DNA from: Microbacterium sp. MYb66
GTDB taxonomy: Bacteria; Actinomycetota; Actinomycetes; Actinomycetales; Microbacteriaceae
DNA: 39,156 nt
Assembly (NCBI RefSeq): GCF_002979435.1
Contig: NZ_PCOV01000016.1
Coordinates: 1 to 39,156, forward strand
Direction: 5' to 3'
Both the position numbers and the translations under genes were made by a program. The notes below the pieces were generated by a model. That model made no database searches, had not been told where the DNA came from, and worked only from the letters and a program-made list of their open reading frames with translations. Positions 24,326 through 32,428 of this stretch are shown one piece after another (position 1 is the stretch's first letter; the number at the start of each line of letters is the position of its first letter).

Positions 24326-25762
24326 GCTCGCGTGACGCCCGAGGAAGTTGTAGACCTCGTTGTCGTCGACGCCGGGGAAAGCGCCGCGGGGGAGCGGGGA
24401 GAACATATGCGTGTGCACCCGGGCGCTCGGCCAGGCCCGGCCGTTCCAGCGCTCCGTCAGCTCGGCCGAGGGGCGTCGGCAGCACGACTCGTCGGGGCAG
24501 GTCGACACGGCCCGGTCGTTCGTCTCGCGTCCGCGCCACCAGCGTGCGTCGTCGAAGGGGACTCCGACGGTCACCGAGAACTCCCCGTCGCTCGACGAGC
24601 CCGTCTGGGTCGAGCACCAGAACGTGCCGGACGGGGTGTCGGTGTACTGGTGGTGCTCCGTGGTGCGGTTCTGCTGCGTGAACGCGGCGCGGGCCTGGAA
24701 CTTGCGGCACACCCGCTGCCCCTCGACCGCACCGGTGACGTCCATCGGCAGCGGCAGGTCGTCGTTCTCGTACACGCGGGTGATCGCTCCGGTGGAGTCC
24801 ACGCGCAGGAAGTGCAGGGCCATGCCGAGGTGCTGCGTCAGCAGGTTCGTCATCCGCATCCCCGCGGCCTCGTGCGTCACGCCGAAGCCGTCGCGGAAGT
24901 CCTCGACCGCGAGGTTGCGGTCCTTCTTGGCCTGGTGCAGGAAGGCGACGGATGCGGTCTCCGGCATCAGGCAGCACGCGGCGAAGTAGTTGATCTCGAG
25001 GCGCTGCTGCAGGAAGTCGGCGTAGTCGGTGGGCGGGGTGTGTCCGAGGAGACGGTGCGCCATCGCCTGCAGCGCCATCGAGCGCAGGCCGTGGCCGCCG
25101 GGGATGGATGCCGGGGGCAGGTAGATCCGTCCGTTCTCGAGGTCGGTGACCGAGCGGGTGGAGTGCGGGAGGTCGTTGACGTAGATCAGCTCGAAGCCGA
25201 GCTTCTCCGCCATGATGCTCACGGTGCGGTGCGTGAGAGCGCCCTGCACGTGGCCCGCGGCCTTGAGCTGCTTCTCGGCGAGCTTCTCGATCTCCGGCAG
25301 GTAGTTGTGCTGGGCGCGCATGCGCAGCCGCAGCTCGGTGTTCGCGCGCCGTGCCTCCTCCGGTGTCGCGATGGCCTCGCGCTCGCGGCGCTCCAGCTCG
25401 CGGTGCAGGCCGAGGACCGACTCGATCGTCTCGTCGCTCATGCCCTTGGTCACGCGCACGGGTGCGACGCCGAGCTGGCGGAAGACGGGGCTCTCCTGCG
25501 CTCGCTCGAGGGCGATCTCGAGCGCGGCGCGACGGTTCGGCGGCTCGCCGGAGATGAGGTCGGTGACCTCGGTGCTCGTCGCCTGCGCGATCGCCTGCAG
25601 CAGCGAGAGCTTGGGCTCGCGCTTGCCGTTCTCGATCAGGCTCAGTTGGGATCCCGCGACGCCGACGAGCGCGCCGAGTTCATCGAGGGTGTACCCGTTC
25701 TCGAGCCGGTGGTGACGGATGCGGTGACCGAGAGTCGTGAGGTGGATGCCGGAGGACGCCAT
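24320..25762 (-). CDS. RamB-like XRE-family regulator of carbon metabolism
   Basis: 480 residues: a Cro/C1-type HTH (about 12-66, GVAGSQLSLIENGKREP), a long helical linker, an ImmA/IrrE-like domain (about 170-300) and a C-terminal ScfR-type domain with a cysteine cluster (CPDESCCRR). The layout is that of Corynebacterium RamB and mycobacterial PrpR-like regulators of acetate and propionate metabolism. The metalloprotease motif is degenerate: AHRLLGH (H236, H241) replaces HExxH, so proteolysis is unlikely. It is divergent from pckG. The ATG lies exactly 6 bases after a TAGACT -10 box, which suggests a leaderless mRNA. A RamB-like site lies just upstream. Confidence 0.88.
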   Translation of the reverse strand: MASSGIHLTTLGHRIRHHRLENGYTLDELGALVGVAGSQLSLIENGKREPKLSLLQAIAQATSTEVTDLISGEPPNRRAALEIALERAQESPVFRQLGVAPVRVTKGMSDETIESVLGLHRELERREREAIATPEEARRANTELRLRMRAQHNYLPEIEKLAEKQLKAAGHVQGALTHRTVSIMAEKLGFELIYVNDLPHSTRSVTDLENGRIYLPPASIPGGHGLRSMALQAMAHRLLGHTPPTDYADFLQQRLEINYFAACCLMPETASVAFLHQAKKDRNLAVEDFRDGFGVTHEAAGMRMTNLLTQHLGMALHFLRVDSTGAITRVYENDDLPLPMDVTGAVEGQRVCRKFQARAAFTQQNRTTEHHQYTDTPSGTFWCSTQTGSSSDGEFSVTVGVPFDDARWWRGRETNDRAVSTCPDESCCRRPSAELTERWNGRAWPSARVHTHMFSPLPRGAFPGVDDNEVYNFLGRHASE

Positions 25763-25768
25763 TCCTTG

Positions 25769-25774
25769 AGTCTA
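25769..25774 (-). promoter_or_regulatory. -10 box for leaderless transcription of the RamB-like gene
   Basis: On the minus strand TAGACT is followed by six bases (CAAGGA) and then the start ATG at 25762, so transcription would begin at or next to the A of the start codon. The AAGGA directly touching the ATG is too close to serve as a Shine-Dalgarno sequence, which supports the leaderless reading. No clear -35 is seen. Confidence 0.5.
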
Positions 25775-25781
25775 GCGAAAG

Positions 25782-25794
25782 AATCAAAGTTCTT
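25782..25794 (-). promoter_or_regulatory. RamB-like operator between regulator gene and pckG
   Basis: On the minus strand AAGAACTTTGATT contains GAACTTTG, the first eight bases of the known RamB consensus (A/G)AACTTTGCAAA; the last three bases differ. It lies about 20-32 bases before the predicted start of the regulator gene and 81 bases before pckG, so both autoregulation and control of pckG are possible. Confidence 0.5.
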
Positions 25795-25874
25795 ATCGCC
25801 CGATTCGGCCGAAAGTCCCGCCGTAACCGGAAGAAGATAGGTGCAACGCCCCACACTTCAAAGGAGCACCAGCC

Positions 25875-27737
25875 ATGGCCATCGCCGAAGTCTTCACCCC
25901 TCGCACGTCTCCCGTCGCCGTGACGCGCACGTTCGGGGCGGCTCCGACGTATGACACGCCCGCCATGGCCGAGCTGGCCGCATGGGTCGAGGAGATCCGC
26001 GAACTCACCCAGCCCGACTCCGTGCACTGGGTCGACGGCTCGCGCGCCGAGAACGACCGGCTGCTGCACGGGCTCGTCGACGAGGGCAAGCTGATCAAGC
26101 TCAACCCCGAATGGCGCCCCGGCTCCTACCTCGCCCGCTCGCACCCCAGCGACGTCGCCCGCACCGAGGGGCGCACCTTCATCGCCTCCGAGCGTGAAGA
26201 AGACGCCGGCCCCACGAACAACTGGGCGGCACCGGCCGAGATGCACCAGAAGATGGACGAGATCTTCGAGGGCTCGATGCGGGGACGGACGATGTACGTC
26301 GTGCCGTTCTCGATGGGACGCGTCGGCGGACCCCTCTCGCACATCGGCGTCCAGATCACCGACAGTGCCTACGCCGTCGCCTCGATCGGCATCATGACCC
26401 GCGTCGGCGACGCCGTCACCCGGCAGATCGCCGAGGGTGCGCCGTGGGTCAAGACCGTGCACACGGTCGGCGCCCCGCTCGCCCCGGGTGAGCAGGACGT
26501 CGAGTGGCCCTGCAACGACGACAAGTACATCGTCCACTTCCCCGAGACCCTCGAGGTCTACTCCTACGGATCGGGCTACGGCGGCAACGCCATCCTCGCC
26601 AAGAAGTGCTTCGCGCTGCGCATCGCCTCGGTGATCGCCCGCGACGAGGGCTGGCTCGCCGAGCACATGCTGCTGATCCGCGTGATCGACCCGCAGGGCA
26701 AGGCGTACCACGTCGCCGCGGCGTTCCCCTCGGCGTGCGGCAAGACGAACCTCGCCATGCTGCGCCCGACGATCCCGGGGTGGAGGGTCGAGACCCTCGG
26801 CGACGACATCGCCTGGATCCGTCCGGGAGAGGACGGCCGCCTGTGGGCCATCAACCCCGAGGCCGGGTTCTTCGGGGTCGCGCCCGGCACCGGCGAGTCG
26901 ACCAACGTCACCGCCGTCGAGACCCTCTGGGGCAACACGATCTTCACGAACGTCGCGCTCCGCCCGGACGGCGACGTGTGGTGGGAGGGCCTGACCGATG
27001 AGGCGCCCGCGAACCTCGTCGACTGGGAGGGCAACGACTGGACGCCCGACTCCGGTCGTCCGGCCGCGCACCCCAACTCCCGCTTCACGGTGTCGGCGGC
27101 GCAGTGCCCGCAGATCTCCGAGGACTGGGAAGAGGCCGTGCCGCTCGACGTCATCCTCTTCGGCGGACGCCGCGCCACCAACGTCCCGCTCGTGGTCGAA
27201 GCCACCGACTGGACCCACGGTGTCTTCCTGGGCTCGAACATCTCGTCCGAGCGCACGGCCGCGGCCGAGGGCACGGTCGGCGAACTGCGCCGCGACCCGT
27301 TCGCGATGCTGCCGTTCTGCGGCTACAACATGGCGGACTACTTCGGCCACTGGCTGACGGTCGGCCGGGGCCTGCGCTTCGACCGTGCACCGCGCATCTT
27401 TCAGGTGAACTGGTTCCGCCGCGGGTCCGACGGCCGGTTCCTGTGGCCCGGATTCGGCGACAACTCGCGTGTCGTGGACTGGATCATCCGCCGCATCGCG
27501 GGTGACGTGCCCGCCGTCGACAGCCCGATCGGACGCCTCCCGCGCGTGGAAGACCTCAACCTCGACGGGCTCGACCTCCCCGCTGCCGACCTCGACGAGC
27601 TGTTCTCCGTCGACGCCGAGGCGTGGAAGACCGAGGCCGATCTGACCGAGGAGTTCTACGACACCTTCGGCGACAGGGTCCCGGCGGCGCTGCGCGCCGA
27701 GCTGGCGTCGCTGCGCTACCGCCTCGCGAAGGCGTAG
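25875..27737 (+). CDS. pckG: Phosphoenolpyruvate carboxykinase (GTP)
   Basis: 620-residue cytosolic enzyme that converts oxaloacetate and GTP to phosphoenolpyruvate, CO2 and GDP, the entry step of gluconeogenesis. The P-loop region FPSACGKTN holds the hyper-reactive C288 and K290, and the metal/substrate region is around ETLGDDIAWI. Full length for the GTP-dependent family. The ATG at 25875 has AAGGAG 12 bases upstream. It is monocistronic, divergent from the RamB-like regulator and followed by strong hairpins. Together with gapB it points to growth on gluconeogenic carbon. Confidence 0.97.
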   Translation: MAIAEVFTPRTSPVAVTRTFGAAPTYDTPAMAELAAWVEEIRELTQPDSVHWVDGSRAENDRLLHGLVDEGKLIKLNPEWRPGSYLARSHPSDVARTEGRTFIASEREEDAGPTNNWAAPAEMHQKMDEIFEGSMRGRTMYVVPFSMGRVGGPLSHIGVQITDSAYAVASIGIMTRVGDAVTRQIAEGAPWVKTVHTVGAPLAPGEQDVEWPCNDDKYIVHFPETLEVYSYGSGYGGNAILAKKCFALRIASVIARDEGWLAEHMLLIRVIDPQGKAYHVAAAFPSACGKTNLAMLRPTIPGWRVETLGDDIAWIRPGEDGRLWAINPEAGFFGVAPGTGESTNVTAVETLWGNTIFTNVALRPDGDVWWEGLTDEAPANLVDWEGNDWTPDSGRPAAHPNSRFTVSAAQCPQISEDWEEAVPLDVILFGGRRATNVPLVVEATDWTHGVFLGSNISSERTAAAEGTVGELRRDPFAMLPFCGYNMADYFGHWLTVGRGLRFDRAPRIFQVNWFRRGSDGRFLWPGFGDNSRVVDWIIRRIAGDVPAVDSPIGRLPRVEDLNLDGLDLPAADLDELFSVDAEAWKTEADLTEEFYDTFGDRVPAALRAELASLRYRLAKA

Positions 27738-27747
27738 CCACAAGCTG

Positions 27748-27773
27748 GTGCCGGTTCGGGGGAGCCGGCACCT
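27748..27773 (+). terminator. Terminator hairpin after pckG
   Basis: GGTGCCGG (27748-27755) and CCGGCACC (27766-27773) form a perfect 8-bp GC stem with a 10-base loop, 10 bases after the pckG stop. A second small hairpin (CGGGGC-ATC-GCCCCG) follows directly. Confidence 0.7.
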
Positions 27774-27799
27774 TCGGGGCCATCGCCCCGCACGAGCCG

Positions 27800-27858
27800 C
27801 GAAGGCGGGACATCAGAGACGAACCCATGGCTGAGTGGTCTCCGACGTCCCGCCTTCG
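27800..27858. terminator. Bidirectional terminator between pckG and ABC exporter
   Basis: CGAAGGCGGGAC (27800-27811) is matched perfectly by GTCCCGCCTTCG (27847-27858). The 35-base loop contains a further short pairing, GAGAC with GTCTC. It lies 16 bases beyond the stop of the minus-strand ABC gene and could stop transcripts from both sides. Confidence 0.65.
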
Positions 27859-27874
27859 TGTCGTCCCGGTTCGA

Positions 27875-29761
27875 TCAGGCGAGCAGCTGGTGGCGGGCGA
27901 GGTCGCGGTACAGCGGCGTCGACTCCACGAGCTCGGCGTGCGTGCCCTGGCCGACCACGGCGCCGTCCTGCAGCACCACGATCAGGTCGCTGTCCACGAC
28001 GGTCGACAGCCGGTGCGCGATCACGATCAGCGTGCGGTCGGTGGACACCGCGTCGATCGCCTCGCGCATCCGCTGCTCGTTCACGCCGTCGAGCGATGAC
28101 GTCGATTCGTCGAGCAGCAGGATCGGAGCATCCGTGAGGAGGGCGCGGGCGATCGCGAGGCGCTGACGCTCGCCGCCCGACAGCATCACACCGTCCTCGC
28201 CGACCGGGGCTTCGATCCCCAGCTGGTTCCGCTCGAGCACATCGCCGAGGTTCACCGCGCGCAGCACCCGCTCGCAGTCGGCGTCGGAGGCGTCGGGCGA
28301 GGCGAGGCGCAGGTTCTCGGCGAGCGTCCCCGCGAGCGTCGGAGCATCCTGCTCGACGTAGCCGAAGTGGGCGCGGAGCTCGTCGCGCGGGTAGGTGCGC
28401 GCGTCGTGACCGTGCACCCGGATCGAGCCGCCGGTGGGGTCGTAGAATCGCTCGACGAGCGACAGGATGGTGCTCTTGCCGGCGCCGCTCGGTCCGACCA
28501 GGGCGACTCGCGCCCCGCGCGGCACGGCGAACGAGACGCCGCGGAGAACCTCATGATCCTGCGCGGCCGGAGTCGCGGCCTCCGCGGATTCCAGATGCGC
28601 GTCGGCGAGGAGGGTCCGCGCCGCCTTCGCAGCGGCCGCCCTGGCGGCCACGACGTTCGCGGGGTAGTGGAAGCGCACGTCGCGGAACTCGACGGCGGGT
28701 GCCTCCGGAGCCGCGGACTCGCGAGGCAGTGCCGCGGCGATCGTCTCGTCGTCCTGCGTCTCGGTGGGCAGATCGAGCACTTCCTGGATGCGGCCGAGCG
28801 CGCCCAGCGCCTGGTTCACCGAGGTGATCGCGCCGAATGTGGTGGCGAGCGGCATCACGAGCAGGAACAGGAACATGATGAACGAGATCAGGGAGGCGAT
28901 CGTGATCGCGCCGGCGGCGACCCGGAATCCGCCGACGCCGAGGACCACGAGCAGCGACAGCTGCAGCGCGATCCCCGAGACCGGGACGACGAGCGAGGAG
29001 ATCTTGGCGATGCGCACGCCGATGCCGTACGCGTCGGAGGCGAGCGCCGACACCGCTTCGGTCTCGCGCTCGGTCGCGCCCGAGGCGCGGATCGTGCGGA
29101 TCGAGCCCACGGCGCGCTCCACTCCGGACGCCAGCTCTCCGACCTTCTCCTGCTGGGCGGTCGAGGCCGTGCGGATCCGCCCGCTCAGCAGCACGACCAC
29201 GACCACCGAGACGCCGATCACGACCACGATGAGCAGCAGCAGGATGGGGTCGATCACCAGCATCGCGATGAGGGCGCCGAGGAAGAGCACGGCGCTGCCG
29301 ACCGCATCCGCGAGTCCCTGCGTGAGCACGGCGTAGAGCAGGGTGGTGTCGGTTCCCACGCGGGAGACGAGGTCGCCGGTGCGGCGGGCGTCGAACTCGG
29401 ACGTCGGCAGGTGCAGGATGCGCGCGATCAGTTTCCGGCGACTCGAGTACACGACCGCCGTGCCCGTGCGCTGCAGCAGATAGTGCTGGAAGCCCGAGAT
29501 GATCGACGACACGATCACGAAGCCGACCAGGAGCCAGACGAGGATGCCGATCCCCGTGTCGGACTGCACCGCCTCGATGACCTGGCCCACGAGCAGTGGT
29601 TGCACCAGCGACGTGGCTGCGCCGACGACGCTGAGCACGGCGACCACGATGAGCGTGCGCTTGTGTTCGAAGAGGAAGGGGAGGAGCTGGCGGAAGGTGG
29701 CGCGCGGGCCTTCGGGCTGTGCGCCACGTCCGCGGCGGCGTGCTGTCGCCGTACCGGACAT
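27875..29761 (-). CDS. ABC exporter half-transporter (fused membrane and ATPase domains)
   Basis: 628 residues counted from the ATG at 29761; the same frame is open further upstream but crosses the small HTH gene. The N-terminal exporter membrane domain (about 30-320, six helices) is followed by an ATPase with Walker A GPSGAGKST (423-431), signature LSGGERQR (527-534) and Walker B ILLLDE (547-552). This is the type IV (B-family) exporter layout, acting as a dimer on drugs, lipids or peptides. An unusual Ala-rich insert (AARAAAAKAARTLLADA) stands before the ATPase. It lies 77 bases downstream of a small HTH gene on the same strand, which probably regulates it. Confidence 0.92.
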   Translation of the reverse strand: MSGTATARRRGRGAQPEGPRATFRQLLPFLFEHKRTLIVVAVLSVVGAATSLVQPLLVGQVIEAVQSDTGIGILVWLLVGFVIVSSIISGFQHYLLQRTGTAVVYSSRRKLIARILHLPTSEFDARRTGDLVSRVGTDTTLLYAVLTQGLADAVGSAVLFLGALIAMLVIDPILLLLIVVVIGVSVVVVVLLSGRIRTASTAQQEKVGELASGVERAVGSIRTIRASGATERETEAVSALASDAYGIGVRIAKISSLVVPVSGIALQLSLLVVLGVGGFRVAAGAITIASLISFIMFLFLLVMPLATTFGAITSVNQALGALGRIQEVLDLPTETQDDETIAAALPRESAAPEAPAVEFRDVRFHYPANVVAARAAAAKAARTLLADAHLESAEAATPAAQDHEVLRGVSFAVPRGARVALVGPSGAGKSTILSLVERFYDPTGGSIRVHGHDARTYPRDELRAHFGYVEQDAPTLAGTLAENLRLASPDASDADCERVLRAVNLGDVLERNQLGIEAPVGEDGVMLSGGERQRLAIARALLTDAPILLLDESTSSLDGVNEQRMREAIDAVSTDRTLIVIAHRLSTVVDSDLIVVLQDGAVVGQGTHAELVESTPLYRDLARHQLLA

Positions 29762-29783
29762 GCGGGACCTCGATCTGGAGATG

Positions 29784-29802
29784 GTACTTCGACCGTACTT
29801 CG
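29784..29802. repeat. 11-base-period direct repeat in the ABC exporter leader
   Basis: GTACTTCG occurs at 29784-29791 and again at 29795-29802, one helical turn apart. The pair lies between the small HTH gene and the ABC exporter start, about 22 bases before the ATG. A TAGGAT on the minus strand (about 29815-29820) could be a -10. This may be a regulator site on one face of the helix. Confidence 0.4.
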
Positions 29803-29838
29803 TGCGCGCTCGAATCCTATGCAGGGGCTGTATGAGGC

Positions 29839-30045
29839 TCAGGAGCGACCGAACCGCCGATGGGCCGCCTGCTTGCTCACGCCGAGCGCGCTGGCGATCG
29901 CCTGCCACGAATATCCGAGGTTCCGCGCTCGCCGCACGGTGGCCTCCTCGGAGCGGGCGATCTCGCTGCGCATCTCGGCGAGTCGATGCAGCGCCGCCAG
30001 GGGCTCGCTTCCGTCGTCCTGTGCGATCGCGGTCGGCATTGTCAT
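29839..30045 (-). CDS. Small helix-turn-helix protein
   Basis: 68 residues, mostly one helical segment followed by a C-terminal HTH: YSWQAIASALGVSKQAAHRRFG (about residues 45-66) has a recognition helix of the AsnC or sigma-region-4 kind. No ligand domain is present. AGGAGG stands 6 bases before the ATG. Two copies of TGTCAA-N6-TTGACG lie in its promoter, suggesting autorepression. Similar small proteins are often seen next to ABC exporters in Microbacteriaceae (from memory, not checked). An alternative start is the next ATG, two codons in. Confidence 0.8.
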   Translation of the reverse strand: MTMPTAIAQDDGSEPLAALHRLAEMRSEIARSEEATVRRARNLGYSWQAIASALGVSKQAAHRRFGRS

Positions 30046-30058
30046 GATGAACCTCCTG

Positions 30059-30104
30059 TGTCAATGTTCGTTGACGTGCCTGGATTTGTCAACATCTATT
30101 GACG
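30059..30104. promoter_or_regulatory. Promoter with twin palindromic operators for small HTH gene
   Basis: Two dyads of the form TGTCAA-N6-TTGACG lie at 30059-30076 and 30087-30104, 28 bases apart. On the minus strand, TTGACA (30087-30092), a 17-base spacer and GAACAT (30064-30069) form a promoter for the small HTH gene, so one dyad covers the -35 and the other the -10. The same region precedes the plus-strand HAD gene at 30120. Confidence 0.65.
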
Positions 30105-30119
30105 TGCCAGAATGGGCCG

Positions 30120-30743
30120 ATGCCGAAGAAGAAATGGGTCCTGTTCGACATCGGAGGAGTACTGGAACTCGTCGATGACGACGCGTGGCAGGAGGAGTGG
30201 TGGGACCGCTGGCGCGTGGTCAGCGGTCTCGAGCGCTCCGCGTTCGATGCCCGCGTCGAGGCCGCCGACCTGCCGCCGATCGACCTCACCGTCGGCACGG
30301 AAGCCGCGTTCTGGGAGCGGCTGGGCACCGCGCTCGATCTCGACGACACGCAGCGCACCGTCATGCGCGCGGACTTCTGGGACGCCTACTGCGGCACCGG
30401 CAACGTCGAGCTGATCGACTACGCCAGGACGCTGAGGCCCCGCGCCGCGACCGCGATCCTCTCGAACTCTGTCGACGGTGCGCGTGAGGAGGAGGAGCGC
30501 CGCTTCGGCTTCTCCGAGATCTTCGACCCGATCTGCTACAGCCACGAGCAGGGTGCGAACAAGCCTGACGCCGACGCGTATCTGCGCGCGTTGCAGCGCC
30601 TGGACGCGGCCCCCGAAGACGTGCTGTTCATCGACGACCATCAGGATGGCGTCGACGGCGCGCGGGCGGTCGGCGTCCGAGCGGTGCGGCATCGCGACAA
30701 CGCGACGACGATGGCGGCGATCGAGCAGTTCCTGGCGGACTGA
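30120..30743 (+). CDS. HAD-superfamily hydrolase
   Basis: 207-residue cytosolic hydrolase of HAD subfamily IA. Motif I is VLFDIGGVLE, with the nucleophile Asp but Gly at the second-Asp position, as in many YihX-like members. Motif II is ILSNSVDG, the lysine of motif III is in GANKPDADAY, and motif IV is VLFIDDHQDGVDGA. Likely a small-molecule phosphatase of unknown substrate. The ATG at 30120 lies 16 bases after the second palindromic operator, so its expression may be tied to the small HTH protein on the other strand. A strong hairpin follows the gene. Confidence 0.9.
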   Translation: MPKKKWVLFDIGGVLELVDDDAWQEEWWDRWRVVSGLERSAFDARVEAADLPPIDLTVGTEAAFWERLGTALDLDDTQRTVMRADFWDAYCGTGNVELIDYARTLRPRAATAILSNSVDGAREEEERRFGFSEIFDPICYSHEQGANKPDADAYLRALQRLDAAPEDVLFIDDHQDGVDGARAVGVRAVRHRDNATTMAAIEQFLAD

Positions 30744-30764
30744 GCCGCGCCCGCCGCAACTGAA

Positions 30765-30798
30765 GAGGGCACCCGCATTCGAGGATGCGAGTGCCCTC
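30765..30798. terminator. Bidirectional terminator between HAD and MHS transporter genes
   Basis: GAGGGCAC (30765-30772) and GTGCCCTC (30791-30798), with a further inner pairing of CGCAT with ATGCG, give a long near-perfect stem with a small loop. It sits between two convergent stop codons. Confidence 0.8.
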
Positions 30799-30818
30799 TC
30801 AGCGAGCAGACGACGGAG

Positions 30819-32279
30819 CTAGAGCTCGACGGCCGCCGCGATGCCGAGGTCGTCGTCGTAGTCGTGGTCCTTCGTCTCGGGGCTCAGGAGCAGCGCGATG
30901 AAGGTCAAGACGCCCATCGCCGACAGATAGAGTCCGACGAGCCACGGGGCGCCGTCGCCGAGCGACCACAGCCACAGGGCGATCAGCGGTGCGACGGCTG
31001 CACCGAGGATCGACGACACGTTGTAGGCGATGGCCGAGCCCGTGTACCTGACGTTGGTCGGGAACAGCTCGGGCAGCAGCGCGCCCATCGGGCCGAAGGT
31101 CGCTCCCATCAGCATGAAGCCGAACACGAGGAAGGCCTGCGCCAGCGCCCCGGTAAACTTCGGGTCGACGGCGGGGAGGAGGAACGTGTTGAAGGTGAAG
31201 CCGAACACGATGATCGCTCCGGTGACCCAGAGCAGCAGCTTCCGTCTGCCCACCGCGTCGGCGATCGGCCCCGAGAGCAGCGTGAAGATGCCGAAGAACA
31301 CCACGCCGATGATCTGCATCAGCACGAAGTCGGTGTAGCCGAAGCCGAGACCGGGGTAGAACTGCGCGGCGAACTTCGTCGCGTCGAAGTCCGCGCCCGT
31401 CGCCTCCGCCGCGGCCTTCGCAGCGGCGGAGGCGGTCTCCAGCGAAGCGGGCTTGGTGCCGTACGCGAGCGTGAAGTTCGTCATCAGGTAGAAGAGCACG
31501 TAGGTCGCCAGCATGATGAACGTGCCGAGGATGAGCTGCTTCCAGTGGTGGCGGAAGACGGTCGCGAGCGGAAGCTTGCGGATCACGCCCTTCGTCTCGG
31601 CCTTCTTGAAGGTGTCGGATTCGACGAGCTTCAGTCGCACCCACAGGCCGATGATCACCATCACGGCCGAGAACAGGAACGGGATGCGCCAGCCCCAGGA
31701 GAGGAACGCCTCGGACTTCAGCACCGGGTTCTCCGCGTGCGGCAGCAGCCAGTTGATGGCGAGGAAGAGGAAGTTGGCGATGATGAAACCGAGCGGTGCG
31801 CCCAGCTGCGGGAAGGTGCCGTACCAGGCGCGCTTGCCCTTCGGGGCGTTCTCGGTGGCGACCAGAGCAGCGCCCGACCACTCGCCGCCGAGGGCGAAGC
31901 CCTGAGCGAGACGCAGGATCAGCAGCAGGAGGGCGGCCCACCAGCCGATGTCCTGGAAGGTCGGCAGCAGACCGATCACGAAGGTCGCGATGCCCATGGT
32001 CAGCAGCGAGGCGACGAGCGTGGCCTTGCGGCCGAACTTGTCGCCGAAGTGGCCGAACACCACGGCGCCGATGGGGCGGGCGACCATCGCGGCGCCGAAC
32101 ACCGCGAAGGAGGAGAGGAGGGAGGTGGTGTCGTTCCCGGTCGGGAAGAACAGCACGGGGAACACGAGCACGGCCGCGGTCGCATACGCATAGAAGTCGT
32201 AGAACTCGATCGTCGTACCGACCAGGCTCGCGGTGATGACGCGCGAGCGGGGATTCGCGGGCGCAGTGGCAGTGGTCAT
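30819..32279 (-). CDS. MFS transporter, metabolite:H+ symporter (MHS) family
   Basis: 486-residue membrane protein with about 12 predicted helices. The N-terminal GTTIEFYDFYAYATAAV and GEWSGAALVATENAPKGKRA are characteristic of the MHS family (ShiA, ProP, KgtP, citrate carriers), which import organic acids or osmolytes with protons. The ATG at 32279 follows a strong GGAGGAG; an open frame further upstream to 32372 lacks family similarity. A GGTATACC dyad lies in the promoter. The ligand cannot be read from sequence, and no enzyme gene nearby suggests one. Confidence 0.92.
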   Translation of the reverse strand: MTTATAPANPRSRVITASLVGTTIEFYDFYAYATAAVLVFPVLFFPTGNDTTSLLSSFAVFGAAMVARPIGAVVFGHFGDKFGRKATLVASLLTMGIATFVIGLLPTFQDIGWWAALLLLILRLAQGFALGGEWSGAALVATENAPKGKRAWYGTFPQLGAPLGFIIANFLFLAINWLLPHAENPVLKSEAFLSWGWRIPFLFSAVMVIIGLWVRLKLVESDTFKKAETKGVIRKLPLATVFRHHWKQLILGTFIMLATYVLFYLMTNFTLAYGTKPASLETASAAAKAAAEATGADFDATKFAAQFYPGLGFGYTDFVLMQIIGVVFFGIFTLLSGPIADAVGRRKLLLWVTGAIIVFGFTFNTFLLPAVDPKFTGALAQAFLVFGFMLMGATFGPMGALLPELFPTNVRYTGSAIAYNVSSILGAAVAPLIALWLWSLGDGAPWLVGLYLSAMGVLTFIALLLSPETKDHDYDDDLGIAAAVEL

Positions 32280-32294
32280 GGAACTCCTCCGATC

Positions 32295-32317
32295 AGTCCC
32301 GGTATACCAAAGGGACT
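32295..32317. promoter_or_regulatory. Nested palindrome in promoter of MHS transporter
   Basis: GGTATACC (32301-32308) is a perfect palindrome flanked by AGTCCC (32295-32300) and GGGACT (32312-32317), which are inverted repeats of each other. It lies 16-38 bases before the transporter ATG. GGTATACC resembles the core of many GntR-type operators. No regulator gene is adjacent. Confidence 0.4.
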
Positions 32318-32428
32318 CGGGTGAGTTTACGCCTTCCTGAGTGTTCGCTGTGTACGCCTTTTCGCGTGTCACCCGCTGCCCGTTCGCGTGCGTAGAGTCA
32401 GAGGCGGCGGAAGGCGGGGGAGGACACG

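Noticed and set aside
27875..30064. A 729-residue ABC protein with long N-terminal extension
   Set aside because: The extra 101 residues cross the small HTH gene in another frame and are Arg-rich without similarity; the ATG at 29761 gives the normal exporter length.
30071..30100. Promoter of the HAD gene with TTGACG as -35
   Set aside because: With 16-18 base spacing no TANNNT box is found at the expected place, so only the minus-strand promoter is supported.
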